Shown here one piece after another: positions 37,227 to 46,256 of a DNA stretch of 64,000 nucleotides. The first letter of the stretch is position 1. Each line of letters opens with the position of its first letter. Origin of the DNA: Burkholderia contaminans. GTDB taxonomy: Bacteria > Pseudomonadota > Gammaproteobacteria > Burkholderiales > Burkholderiaceae. The stretch covers positions 248,001 through 312,000 of the forward strand of contig NZ_CP090642.1 in NCBI RefSeq assembly GCF_029633825.1, in the 5' to 3' direction. A model generated the notes under the pieces. That model saw only the letters and a program-made list of their open reading frames with translations, searched no databases and was not told where the DNA came from. Position numbers and translations under genes: made by a program.

Positions 37227-38714
37227 ATGCTGGACACGAACCAAACCCTGACCGACACCCGCGGCCCCTCGCTCCACGACATGCGTCGCGCGGCGTATGC
37301 GGGGCTGCTGGACAAACACGGCATCGACGAAACGCACTTGTTCGCCGCGCTGAACAGCGCGCTCGGGCAGTCCGGCGACTTCGCCGACATCTATCTGAAG
37401 GAGTCGATCGCGGAATCGTGGTCGCTCGAAGGCGGCGCCGTGCGGGGCGGCGCCTGGCAGTGCGATTCGGGATTCGGCATGCGCGTGCTGAACGGCGAGG
37501 AGACGACGTTCGCGAGTTCGCAACGGATCGGGGCGGACGCGTTGCGCACGATCGCGCGGCAGATTCGTTCGGGATCGGACGAGCTCTCCCACGCAGCGCC
37601 CCGCGGCGAACCGGCCGGTCTCGCGGCGGCGCGATCGATCTATGTCCCGCGAGCCCCGCTCGGCGCGATCGGCGCGGAGCGGAAACTCGCGCTGCTCAAG
37701 CGCGTGGACGAACTGGCGCGTTCGAAGGATCCGCGCGTGGTCGAGGTCAACGCGATGCTCGCCGCGACGCACGAGACGGTGTGGGTCGCGCGTTGCGACG
37801 GGCTCAGCGTCGGCGACGTGCGGCCCATGCTGCGGTTGGCGATCAACGTTCGGGTCAAATCGGGCGACCGGATCGAAAGCGCGAGCGGGGGAATCGGCGG
37901 TCGCTACGGGATCGCTTCGTGGTCGGATGACGACATCCGCACGCTGGTGTGCGACCGCGTCGACGCCGCGCTGACGAAACTGGATGCACGGGCCGCCCCG
38001 GCGGGAAAAATGACCGTCGTCGTCGGGCCCGGCTGGAACGGCGTGCTGTTGCACGAAGCCGTGGGCCATGGTCTCGAGGCCGACGGCATCCGCCGCAGGA
38101 CCTCGGTGTTCGCCGGCCGCATCGGCGAGCGCGTGGCGGCGCGTAACGTCACCATCGTCGACGACGGCACGCTCGAAGGCCGCCGGGGTTCGCTCAATTT
38201 CGACGACGAGGGCTGTCCGACGCAACGCACGGTGTTGATCGAGGACGGCGTGTTGCGCGGCTGCATGCAGGACGCGCTCAGCGCGCGCCTGATGAACATG
38301 AAGCCGACGGGCAATGGCCGGCGCGAGGGCTATGCGGTGTTGCCGATGCCCCGCATGACCAATACGTTCATGCTCAACGGCGATTGCGAACACGAGGAGA
38401 TCATTGAGTCGGTGAAGCGCGGGATATATGTGGCGGGGCTCGAGGGCGGGCAGGTCGACATCACGAGCGGGCAGTTCGTGTTCGAGGCATCAGAAGCATT
38501 TCTGATCGAAAACGGCAGGCTCTGCGCACCGGTGAAAGGCGCGACGATCACCGGCAACGGGCTCGAAACGATCCAGAAAATCGGCATGGTCGGCAACAAC
38601 CTCGAACTCGACACGGGCCGTGCCGTGTGCGGCAAGGCCGGCCAGTCGGTGCCGGTGAGCGTGGGGCAGCCTACCGTTCGCGTGGACGACATGACGGTGG
38701 GCGGAACGGCGTGA
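37227..38714 (+). CDS. TldD-like zinc metallopeptidase
   Basis: The 495-residue protein carries the zinc motif HEAVGH at 276-281 inside GVLLHEAVGHGLEADGIRRR. TldD landmarks follow: NVTIVDDGTLEGRRGSLNFD, MNMKPTGNGRREGYA and ETIQKIGMVGNN. The N-terminal part begins FADIYLKESIAESWSLEGG. It should form a heterodimer with the preceding TldE-like protein. Burkholderia normally has housekeeping tldD and pmbA elsewhere; here the adjacent pair looks like a dedicated copy. The start has no strong ribosome site. Confidence 0.9.
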   Translation: MLDTNQTLTDTRGPSLHDMRRAAYAGLLDKHGIDETHLFAALNSALGQSGDFADIYLKESIAESWSLEGGAVRGGAWQCDSGFGMRVLNGEETTFASSQRIGADALRTIARQIRSGSDELSHAAPRGEPAGLAAARSIYVPRAPLGAIGAERKLALLKRVDELARSKDPRVVEVNAMLAATHETVWVARCDGLSVGDVRPMLRLAINVRVKSGDRIESASGGIGGRYGIASWSDDDIRTLVCDRVDAALTKLDARAAPAGKMTVVVGPGWNGVLLHEAVGHGLEADGIRRRTSVFAGRIGERVAARNVTIVDDGTLEGRRGSLNFDDEGCPTQRTVLIEDGVLRGCMQDALSARLMNMKPTGNGRREGYAVLPMPRMTNTFMLNGDCEHEEIIESVKRGIYVAGLEGGQVDITSGQFVFEASEAFLIENGRLCAPVKGATITGNGLETIQKIGMVGNNLELDTGRAVCGKAGQSVPVSVGQPTVRVDDMTVGGTA

Positions 38715-38745
38715 TGAACGCGTGCGGACAGGTGGTGAGCCGAAG

Positions 38746-39174
38746 ATGAGAGGCTGGGCGCAGCGTCTCGACCAGTCGAGAGTCCGGTCGCGGGCGGACA
38801 AGACGGAACTCCTGCCTTTACCGAAGGCCATTCGCGATGCACTCTCACTGGAGTATCACCTTCAGCTCGAAGCGCTGCGCGCCGGCGCCGGCTCGCTGAC
38901 TGCGCTGCGCATCCTGTTGCGCGTGGCGATGGCCGCCGCGATGCTGCGCGAGCTCGGCTACGGCGGACGACGCCTGCATACAGCCGACGAGTACGAGCGC
39001 ATCGCCGGCAACGCATATGAATCGGGAGAGGAAGGCCGCTACGGATTCGATCCCGCCGCTTTTCTCACCTTTGCGGCGCTCGTGACGGATCATGATTTAC
39101 AACTCGAGATAGCGCCCGTCCGAGTGATCGACATCGTCGCACGGCAACTGGAGCGCCCCAGCGCAGCCCAGTGA
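38746..39174 (+). CDS. small protein of unknown function in the TldDE operon
   Basis: The 142-residue protein begins RGWAQRLDQSRVRSRADKTE and continues with helical LQLEALRAGAGSLTALRILL. It has no signal peptide or membrane helix. I have an uncertain memory of similar small proteins near FecI/FecR pairs in Burkholderiales, some loosely labelled as Fis-like regulators, but no DNA-binding motif is clear. It starts 31 bp after tldD and is the last plus-strand gene of the cluster. An in-frame GTG at 38722 is another start. Confidence 0.7.
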   Translation: MRGWAQRLDQSRVRSRADKTELLPLPKAIRDALSLEYHLQLEALRAGAGSLTALRILLRVAMAAAMLRELGYGGRRLHTADEYERIAGNAYESGEEGRYGFDPAAFLTFAALVTDHDLQLEIAPVRVIDIVARQLERPSAAQ

Positions 39175-39251
39175 AAGAGACGTATTCGCGACAACGATCG
39201 GCATCGGAGGATGCCGGCCGGCAGCCGAGCACCGGCGCTGGTGCAGCCGGT

Positions 39252-39800
39252 TCACGTCATCAGATAGCACTGCGTCAAAGCCTGCGCGATATATTTCCGC
39301 ACCATGCTCGCCGACACGCCGAGCCGCTCGGCGATTTCGGCGTGCGTGAGGCCGTCGATCTGACTCATGACGAAGGCGCTTTTTGCGTTAGGTGACAGGC
39401 CGTTCAACGCCTGATCCACGAGCAGGAGTGCCTGCGTGACTTCCGCGAGGCTTTCTGCCGACGGCGCGACTGCTTCTTCCCGATGGGCGAGCGATTCAAG
39501 GTACGAGCGTTCCAGGTCGCGGCGCCGCCACATTTCGTAGGTGAGGCGCTGTGCGATGACCGTCAGAAAGGCCCGCGCATCGCGCACGGCTGTCACGTCC
39601 TGCACATCCGCAAGTTCGGCGAACGACGACGATGCGAGATCTTCCGCGTCGGCCGGCGAGCCGACACGTCTTTGCAGTTTCGACTTCAGCCACGCATAGC
39701 TCGTGCGAAATTCACTCGTCAACCACGCCGCGCGCGAGCGCGTGCGTTCGTCGACATCGCATCCTGTGGGGGCGCCACTGATCGGTGAACTGTAATTCAT
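39252..39800 (-). CDS. FecI-type ECF RNA polymerase sigma factor
   Basis: The 182-residue protein has the two ECF sigma domains. Region 2 is LKSKLQRRVGSPADAEDLAS with DARAFLTVIAQRLTYEMWRR. Region 4 is ALNGLSPNAKSAFVMSQIDG then LTHAEIAERLGVSASMVRKYI, the recognition helix. Its length and sequence place it with iron-starvation sigmas. It points toward the cluster from the right end, and its FecR-like partner lies 12 kb away at the left end. It probably recognises the paired promoter elements at 27941 and 35683. The ATG follows AGGA. Confidence 0.9.
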   Translation of the reverse strand: MNYSSPISGAPTGCDVDERTRSRAAWLTSEFRTSYAWLKSKLQRRVGSPADAEDLASSSFAELADVQDVTAVRDARAFLTVIAQRLTYEMWRRRDLERSYLESLAHREEAVAPSAESLAEVTQALLLVDQALNGLSPNAKSAFVMSQIDGLTHAEIAERLGVSASMVRKYIAQALTQCYLMT

Positions 39801-40350
<550 letters not shown>

Positions 40351-40457
40351 ACTTGCCCACCGCATACTGCCCGGCGCAGTCCTGCGGTGTTCGAAGTAGA
40401 ACGGGCGCGCGACCCTGCACGTCGTCCGACGCCCGCTACTTCGACGCTTGCTGACCC

Positions 40458-41438
40458 TCAACCACCCGACGGCCCCGGCCGGCTGAAGCGCTGCTCGACC
40501 ACCTCGGTTCCCCAATGCGTGCCCGCGGATTCGCTGGTCAACGCAAAGCCGAACGACTCGTACAGATGGCGTGCCGAGTCCAGCCCCTTGAACGTCCACA
40601 GGTAAGTCTCGCGAAACCGCTGTGCGTCGACGAAGCGCATGGCTTCCGTCATGAGCCGGCGCCCGATGCCCGACCCGCGCAGCGCATCGTTCACGATGAA
40701 CCAGCGCAGGTGCGCGACGCCGGTTGCCGGGTCGCCGTCGATCGCGAGCGACGCGAGGGTCCGCCCGTCCTCCTGGCATAGCCAAAGCGCCTTGCCGTCG
40801 GCCGGCAGCGCCCCCACGAACTCGGCCAGCTCGGTCGCCACCCGCTTTTCGAAAAACGCGCCGAAGCCCCAGTGTTCCGAATAAAAGCGCGCGTGAAGGC
40901 TCGCGATATCGCCGATGCAGCCCGGTTGGTAACCTTCGCGGATCGCCGGCGCATCGAGTGTCGCGACGGGCGCTTTCGCGGCGTTGTCCTGCGCGAGCGC
41001 ATCGGCATACAGCGCGAGCGAGCGCAGCAGTGCCTGCTGGTCGGCAGGCACCATGCGGCGCAGCGCATTCGATACCTGGTCCGTCGCGAACGTGTCGATT
41101 CTCTTCTGGAGCTTTTTTCCGTCGGCGGTCAGGTACAGCTCGATCGCGCGCGCATCGTCGCTCGACACGCGCCGCTCGACGATACCGGCGGCCTCGAGCC
41201 GCGCAAGTTGCCGGCTCGTGTTCGATTTGTCCAGCCGCAGGATGTTGCCCAGATCGCGGGCGTTGATGCCGGGCGCCATCCCGATCTCGAGGATCGCGTG
41301 GACCGCCGAAGGCGCCCAGTCGCTGTCGGCCAGCGTCGCGCGCATGAAGCCGAGCTCGCGAACCAGTTTGCGGGAGAAGTCGCGCAGCTCGAGGATCGTG
41401 GCTTCGCGGGGCTTGGCGGGAGCGTCGATGAGGTCCAT
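40458..41438 (-). CDS. MarR-type regulator fused to a GNAT acetyltransferase
   Basis: The 326-residue protein has two domains. Residues about 15-145 are MarR-like (LVRELGFMRATLADSDWAPS, INARDLGNILRLDKSNTSRQL, VERRVSSDDARAIELYLTAD). Residues about 165-310 are a GNAT acetyltransferase (RWFIVNDALRGSGIGRRLMT, the acetyl-CoA loop with RGSGIGRR). Such fusions are common in proteobacteria and may acetylate the regulated metabolite or toxin. A perfect 17-bp palindrome at 41476-41492 just upstream is its likely autoregulatory operator. Confidence 0.88.
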   Translation of the reverse strand: MDLIDAPAKPREATILELRDFSRKLVRELGFMRATLADSDWAPSAVHAILEIGMAPGINARDLGNILRLDKSNTSRQLARLEAAGIVERRVSSDDARAIELYLTADGKKLQKRIDTFATDQVSNALRRMVPADQQALLRSLALYADALAQDNAAKAPVATLDAPAIREGYQPGCIGDIASLHARFYSEHWGFGAFFEKRVATELAEFVGALPADGKALWLCQEDGRTLASLAIDGDPATGVAHLRWFIVNDALRGSGIGRRLMTEAMRFVDAQRFRETYLWTFKGLDSARHLYESFGFALTSESAGTHWGTEVVEQRFSRPGPSGG

Positions 41439-41475
41439 GGCGGGTCCGGAAAGGTTGCGGATCGCAATCAATAAT

Positions 41476-41492
41476 AGTTGCGAGTCGCAACT
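41476..41492. promoter_or_regulatory. perfect 17-bp palindrome, likely MarR operator
   Basis: AGTTGCGA-G-TCGCAACT is fully symmetric around 41484. It lies 38 bp before the MarR-GNAT start codon. MarR dimers bind such 16-20 bp palindromes. The gene to its right starts 217 bp away on the opposite strand and could share control. Confidence 0.65.
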
Positions 41493-41708
41493 TGATCAAG
41501 GTGGATTTTCATGGGGACGGGTTGCCCCGCGGGAGGTGCTTCCAGAGGCCGCTGCGGGAGCGAACCGGGCGGCGATGAGCGGTATCGGCGACGATGGCGG
41601 AATGCCGCGAACCGGACGCATACTGGATGCATCCGGCCGGCCGGCCTGCCATGCGAGCACGGGCGTCGGCCGGTCATCGATCCGCGGCGGCGGACAACGG
41701 AGCTCACC

Positions 41709-42083
41709 ATGAACCATCTGAAGCCGATGACGATTGCGCTGCTTGCCGGATGCGGCATCAGCGCCGGCGCGGTCCACGCTGCCGGCAGCATGGATGCGCC
41801 GCCGTGCAGCGCGGCGCATGCGGCGGACCAGGGCGGGATCGCCGCGATGCCGGGCACGTCGGTCCGCAGTTTTTCGACTGCAGGTTGTTCGGGCGCGGTG
41901 CTGCAGGGTGAACGGGCCACAGCGACGGTCAACGGCGACCGGGTCGAGCTGCGGGACGGCACCGTCTACGTGAACGGCCATTCATACGGCGCCGTCACGC
42001 CTGCGCAGACGGTCGAATACGAAGCCGCGCACGACCGGCGCACGCTGAAGGTCGACGGAGTCGTCCGCACGCCGGTACGCTGA
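41709..42083 (+). CDS. small exported protein of unknown function
   Basis: The 124-residue protein has a signal peptide (MNHLKPMTIALLAGCGISAG, cleavage near AVHA). A short mature part carries two cysteines (APPCSAAH, STAGCSG) and a beta-rich end (GERATATVNGDRVELRDGTV). The ATG follows CGGAGC. I do not recognise a family. Divergent from the MarR-GNAT gene, it may lie under the same palindromic operator. Confidence 0.7.
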   Translation: MNHLKPMTIALLAGCGISAGAVHAAGSMDAPPCSAAHAADQGGIAAMPGTSVRSFSTAGCSGAVLQGERATATVNGDRVELRDGTVYVNGHSYGAVTPAQTVEYEAAHDRRTLKVDGVVRTPVR

Positions 42084-42135
42084 TCGGCAGTTCAGGCCCG
42101 GGCCCGTGCTCGGGTGCGCGGCAACCGCATCGCGT

Positions 42136-44571
42136 TCATTCGACCAGCGTCAGCTGGCCGTCGCTGAGCCGCACCTCGCGCCCGATCCACGCCGCATCGA
42201 CGCGCGGCAGCACGGCCGACGGCTTGCGCAGCTCGCGCAGCAGCGTCGCGCCGTGCGACAGCCGGCCGCCCATGCGCGCGATCACGGCGCGCGCGGCCTG
42301 GTACTGCGCGTGCCGGCCCGGGTCGAGCGTGTCTTCCAGCAGGATGTCGTGGCCGAGCACGCCTTGCGTGTGGCCCGGATAGATCATGAAGCCGGCTGCC
42401 TCGTCGGTGCCTTCGCCGCCGTCCTGCCAGAAGCTGCCGTTGCGTTCGCGGCGATCGGGATGGGGCGCGAACCACGTGTCGCGATCGGCGGCCGGCATCG
42501 CATGATGCAGGCGGAAGAACACGCGCATCAGGTTGTCGCGATACCACTCGCGCACCTGCAGATACCAGCCGCGCATGCCGGGCGCGCCGAGCGCGTGGAG
42601 CACGCGGACCGGCAGCGGCCAGGCGGGAAACGCCTGCAGCGGCAGGTGGGTGGGCGCGGGCCGTGCGGTGCCCGGATCGGTTTCCCACGGCAGCCGGTGC
42701 GGGCTGTCGTCGAGCTGGCCGTATGCGGTCGGCGGACGGCCCCACAGTGCGCCGCCGCTGCTGGCCAGCGACGACGCGATGCACAGGTTGCCCTGCACGA
42801 CGAACACGTAGAAGCGCGTGAACCAGTCGGCCAGTTGCTGGCCGTCGGCGCGTCGCTCGACGAGCGTCGCGAGTTCCTGGTCGAAGCGCTGCAAGCCGCG
42901 CTCGAGCGTCGGCAGGTGCCCGCGCGCGACACGCAGCATGCGCCAGAACACCGGCAGCGAACGCAGCAGCCGCAGCGGGCGCCAGCGCAGCGGCGGTGTC
43001 GCGCCGCCGATCTCGCCGCTGTAGTTGCCGGCCGACACGCCCCAGTCGGCGAGGCGGGCGAGGAACAGGTCGTTGTTGATGTACGACGCGCCGCCATAGA
43101 CTGCGGTGAATGGTTCGTTGTCCTGCAGTACGCGTGCATCCCAGCGCGCCATGATCGCCGGGATGCTGCCGGACGCGCGTCGTTGCGCATACTCGACCAG
43201 CCGGCTCGGCTGCGGCGGCAGGATCTCGGCGATGTTCGCGGCGGTCAGGTGCCGGTGCCAGCCGTAGCTGCTGATCGGACGGTACTGCAGCAGCCACAGC
43301 TGCTTGCCGTCCCACGCCCATTCGACGTCGCCCGGCACGTAATGGAACGCGCGCAGCACGCGCTGCAGGAAGGCCCACAGCTGCGTCGCGCTCAAGCCGT
43401 GCGCGGTCGGGAACGTGCCGCGCTGCCAGGGTTCGCCGAGCCGCGACAGGATCGCGCGTTGCGGGCTGGCTTGCCCGTCGGCGAGCGTTTCGAGGTGGCC
43501 TTCCACCCATTCGACTTCGACTGCCAGATGCCGCACGAACGCGATGCCGGACAGCACGGGCGTGATGAAGCGCTGCACGACCGCTTCCTCGAGGCCGCCA
43601 TCGAGCAGCTCGGCCACGCGCGCGGCCGCCTGCGCTGCCGATACGCGCAGGAACGTCGTATGCAGGCCGGCGTTGGCTGCATCGGCCTGGTCTTCGCCGT
43701 GGCTCGACGAGCGGATCGCCCACTCGGCGTCGGGCTGGCTCGCGAGAAAACCGGGCAGGCGCGGATCGTCGGCGCGGGTCAGCGACAGCGCGGGCGGCAC
43801 GGGCAGGCCGGCCATCGTGGCCAGCGCGAGGCGCCCGCCCTTGGTATGCGCGACGAAGCCGGCGTCGCCCGCTTCGAGCCAGTGCACGAACGCCGCCGGC
43901 GCATCGATCCACGGATAGTGTCCCCAGCCGGCCTGCAGCGTGACGGTGAGGTCGGCGCGCGCGAGGATGGCCGACCACGCGGCGGCCTGGCGCACGCCCA
44001 GCACGTTGTCCTGGTCGCCCCACACGAGTTCGATGCGATCGCTGACCCACTCGAGCAGCGGCAGCGCGGTATCGGCGCGCACGAGATCCCAGTGCGGCAG
44101 GAACGCACGGCAGCGCGCGTAGCCGGCGCCCATGCGGCGGTACTGGGCCCGCGTCCAGGTCAGGTTCGAGAACTTGCGGGCAAACAGCGTCGGGTAGTGC
44201 GCGAGCAGCCAGTGGATCGTCTTGCGCAGCGGTTTCGGCGCCATCAGTTTCGGCAGGCGCCGTTCCCACAGGAACGCACCGACAGGCGCGAGCAGCACGC
44301 TGCGGCTGAAGTGGCCGGGGCGTCGCTGCAATGCGTGCAGCACCAGCAGCGCATTCACGCCGACCGCCATGATCGCGTGGCCCGCCTCGGTCAGGTCCAG
44401 CAGCGCTTGCGCATACGCGGCGAGATCCTCGCAGGGCGGCGCCGGGTTGTCGCCGAAGCCCGGCAGTTCCAGCGGCACGGGCCGGTAATGCCGGAAGTGG
44501 GGCAGTGCATCGTCCCACCAGTCGGCCGCGCTGCCGTTGCCGGCGAGGAGGTACAGGATCGGTTTGCTCAT
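42136..44571 (-). CDS. alpha/beta-hydrolase-like plus PEP-synthase-like fusion protein
   Basis: The 811-residue protein combines two folds. Residues 1-240 resemble an alpha/beta hydrolase (YLLAGNGSAADWWDDALPHF, acid in LVWGDQDNVLG, histidine in GWGHYPWIDAP), but the nucleophile elbow reads GVNAL (71-75), with Asn where Ser is expected. From about 265 on it resembles the ATP-grasp domain of PEP synthase/rifampin phosphotransferase (AEWAIRSSSHGEDQADAANA, VEWAWDGKQLWLLQYRPISS). The C-terminal end is the phosphohistidine swivelling domain (ARMGGRLSHGATLLRELRKP), with the His in SHG. It may phosphorylate a small molecule held by the inactive hydrolase domain; that is inference. Confidence 0.82.
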   Translation of the reverse strand: MSKPILYLLAGNGSAADWWDDALPHFRHYRPVPLELPGFGDNPAPPCEDLAAYAQALLDLTEAGHAIMAVGVNALLVLHALQRRPGHFSRSVLLAPVGAFLWERRLPKLMAPKPLRKTIHWLLAHYPTLFARKFSNLTWTRAQYRRMGAGYARCRAFLPHWDLVRADTALPLLEWVSDRIELVWGDQDNVLGVRQAAAWSAILARADLTVTLQAGWGHYPWIDAPAAFVHWLEAGDAGFVAHTKGGRLALATMAGLPVPPALSLTRADDPRLPGFLASQPDAEWAIRSSSHGEDQADAANAGLHTTFLRVSAAQAAARVAELLDGGLEEAVVQRFITPVLSGIAFVRHLAVEVEWVEGHLETLADGQASPQRAILSRLGEPWQRGTFPTAHGLSATQLWAFLQRVLRAFHYVPGDVEWAWDGKQLWLLQYRPISSYGWHRHLTAANIAEILPPQPSRLVEYAQRRASGSIPAIMARWDARVLQDNEPFTAVYGGASYINNDLFLARLADWGVSAGNYSGEIGGATPPLRWRPLRLLRSLPVFWRMLRVARGHLPTLERGLQRFDQELATLVERRADGQQLADWFTRFYVFVVQGNLCIASSLASSGGALWGRPPTAYGQLDDSPHRLPWETDPGTARPAPTHLPLQAFPAWPLPVRVLHALGAPGMRGWYLQVREWYRDNLMRVFFRLHHAMPAADRDTWFAPHPDRRERNGSFWQDGGEGTDEAAGFMIYPGHTQGVLGHDILLEDTLDPGRHAQYQAARAVIARMGGRLSHGATLLRELRKPSAVLPRVDAAWIGREVRLSDGQLTLVE

Positions 44572-44911
44572 GGTGGCGTCGTCGGCGGGCGATCGTCGTG
44601 GCGGCACACGCCCGGTCGGGTCGGCGCCGCCGGTGGATGCCGCGGGTCTTGTTCGTGTTGTCGTGTTCGCGTTGCGCCGGTGCGAGTGGAATGGAAGGGC
44701 GGCCCGCTCGGCTTGATGCTTGATTTGATTGTTGCGGGCATTCTACGCGAGAAGACTCGGATGACTGCAGCCATGTCGAGCGCGACGCCGTTCAGGCGCC
44801 GGCCATGAACGGCGTGTGCGCGAAGTGTCGATGTCGGCGATGAAACCGGCTTGCCGACGTGCGTCGGGAAGGCTTCTGCTGCAGGTCTGCCGAGCGGGCG
44901 TCGATTGCGCG

Positions 44912-46006
44912 TTACGCGTCGGCATCTTGATCGGCGCGCGGCGTCCTGCCGGTCCAGCGTCGATACGCATGACGGAAACTGCGCGGCTCGCTGTAGCCGA
45001 GCCGTTCCGCGATGGCGGCGACCGTCAGCTCGGGATCGTCGAGCATCCGCACCGCTTCGTCGCGGCGCACGTCGTCGAGCAGCGACTGAAACGTGAGGCC
45101 ATCCTTGTCGAGCCGCCGGCGCAGCGTGCGCTCGGTCAGGTGCAGTGCATCCGCGAGCGACGTCATCGACTTGAAGCGCGCGAGATCGCGCGCCATCAGC
45201 TCCTTCGCGCGATCGGCGAAGCGCGTGCCGACCGACGCGGCCCACTGCCGTTCGAGCGCCTCGCACTGGCCGTGCAGCGCATTGAAGCTGACTTCGTTCG
45301 CGAGCAGCGGCCTCTCCGTGCCGTTCACCGACGTGAACACGAGCCGGTTGTCGGCTGCATTGAACGTGACCTTGCAGCCGAAGTGGCGCGTGTAGTCGGC
45401 CGCGTTGCGCGGCGTGCGGCGCGCGAGCTGCACCTGCTCGGGCCAGACGGGCTTGCCGACGAGATCGGACACGATCAGCCGCAGGCTCGACAGGCACATG
45501 TCGACCTGGAACCCCTCGAGATCGGGCTCGCCGTTGTAGCGGCTGATCGTCACGCTCATGCCGTCCGCATGCGCATCGATACGTACATCGAAATACAGCC
45601 CCATGAACAGCGGAAACTGGCCCATGCACCGGAACGCCTGCATCACCGAGCCGCTGATCAGCATTGCATAGCCGGCGAGGCCGAGCGTCGACACGTGCAG
45701 CCGCGCACCGATCGACAGCCCGATCGACGGCACGCCGCTGCGCTGCAGCAGGTTGTGGAAGCAGCGCTGCTCCTGGCCGCGATTCACGTGCAGGTTCGGC
45801 GACGCGACTTCTTCCGCGCCGAGCCCCGTGCCTTCGAGCAGCGCGGCGCCGTCGATATGCCGCACGCGGCACTCGTCCAGCGCGACCGCGATCGCGTGGA
45901 CGGTGGCGGGAATGTCCTCCTGGCGCCCGGCCGGGCGCGCGAGGCCGAGCGACGAACGCAGGCTGCGTTCGGCCCGGCTCTGGTCGGGATGGGAGCGGCT
46001 GTTCAT
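44912..46006 (-). CDS. AraC-family regulator (OruR/ArgR-like)
   Basis: The 364-residue protein has an N-terminal ligand-binding domain of the arabinose-binding-like group (GLGAEEVASPNLHVNRGQEQ, LSIGARLHVSTLGLAGYAML). The C-terminal double helix-turn-helix is SLADALHLTERTLRRRLDKD and VAAIAERLGYSEPRSFRHAY, RRWTGRTP. It is divergent from the permease-aminotransferase-dehydrogenase genes, which it probably activates in response to their amine substrate. ATG at 46006 chosen; the upstream open frame is not protein-like. Confidence 0.87.
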   Translation of the reverse strand: MNSRSHPDQSRAERSLRSSLGLARPAGRQEDIPATVHAIAVALDECRVRHIDGAALLEGTGLGAEEVASPNLHVNRGQEQRCFHNLLQRSGVPSIGLSIGARLHVSTLGLAGYAMLISGSVMQAFRCMGQFPLFMGLYFDVRIDAHADGMSVTISRYNGEPDLEGFQVDMCLSSLRLIVSDLVGKPVWPEQVQLARRTPRNAADYTRHFGCKVTFNAADNRLVFTSVNGTERPLLANEVSFNALHGQCEALERQWAASVGTRFADRAKELMARDLARFKSMTSLADALHLTERTLRRRLDKDGLTFQSLLDDVRRDEAVRMLDDPELTVAAIAERLGYSEPRSFRHAYRRWTGRTPRADQDADA

Positions 46007-46256
46007 GGTGCTGAAGGGGCGACGGGTCGCGTAGAACATAGCCGGAATGTCCGCAAAACGCCAGTGCCGCACAGCAGCATGCATGGCTCGTCGGCGCGAC
46101 ACGCGGCGATGTGTCCGGAAATATCCCCCGATTACGTCCGCTTTTCTCATTCGTGGCCGATTTTTTGGCGCACCACACTTTCTCCCAGTCGTGCGCCGCC
46201 GGCCATGCCGGGCGAACGAGTGTTGAAGCCGTGAACGCCACCCACGTGAGGACAGC

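Noticed and set aside
39171..39395. Plus-strand frame antisense to the sigma gene
   Set aside because: Although its GTG overlaps the previous stop, most of it is antisense to the conserved ECF sigma region and it shows no family features.
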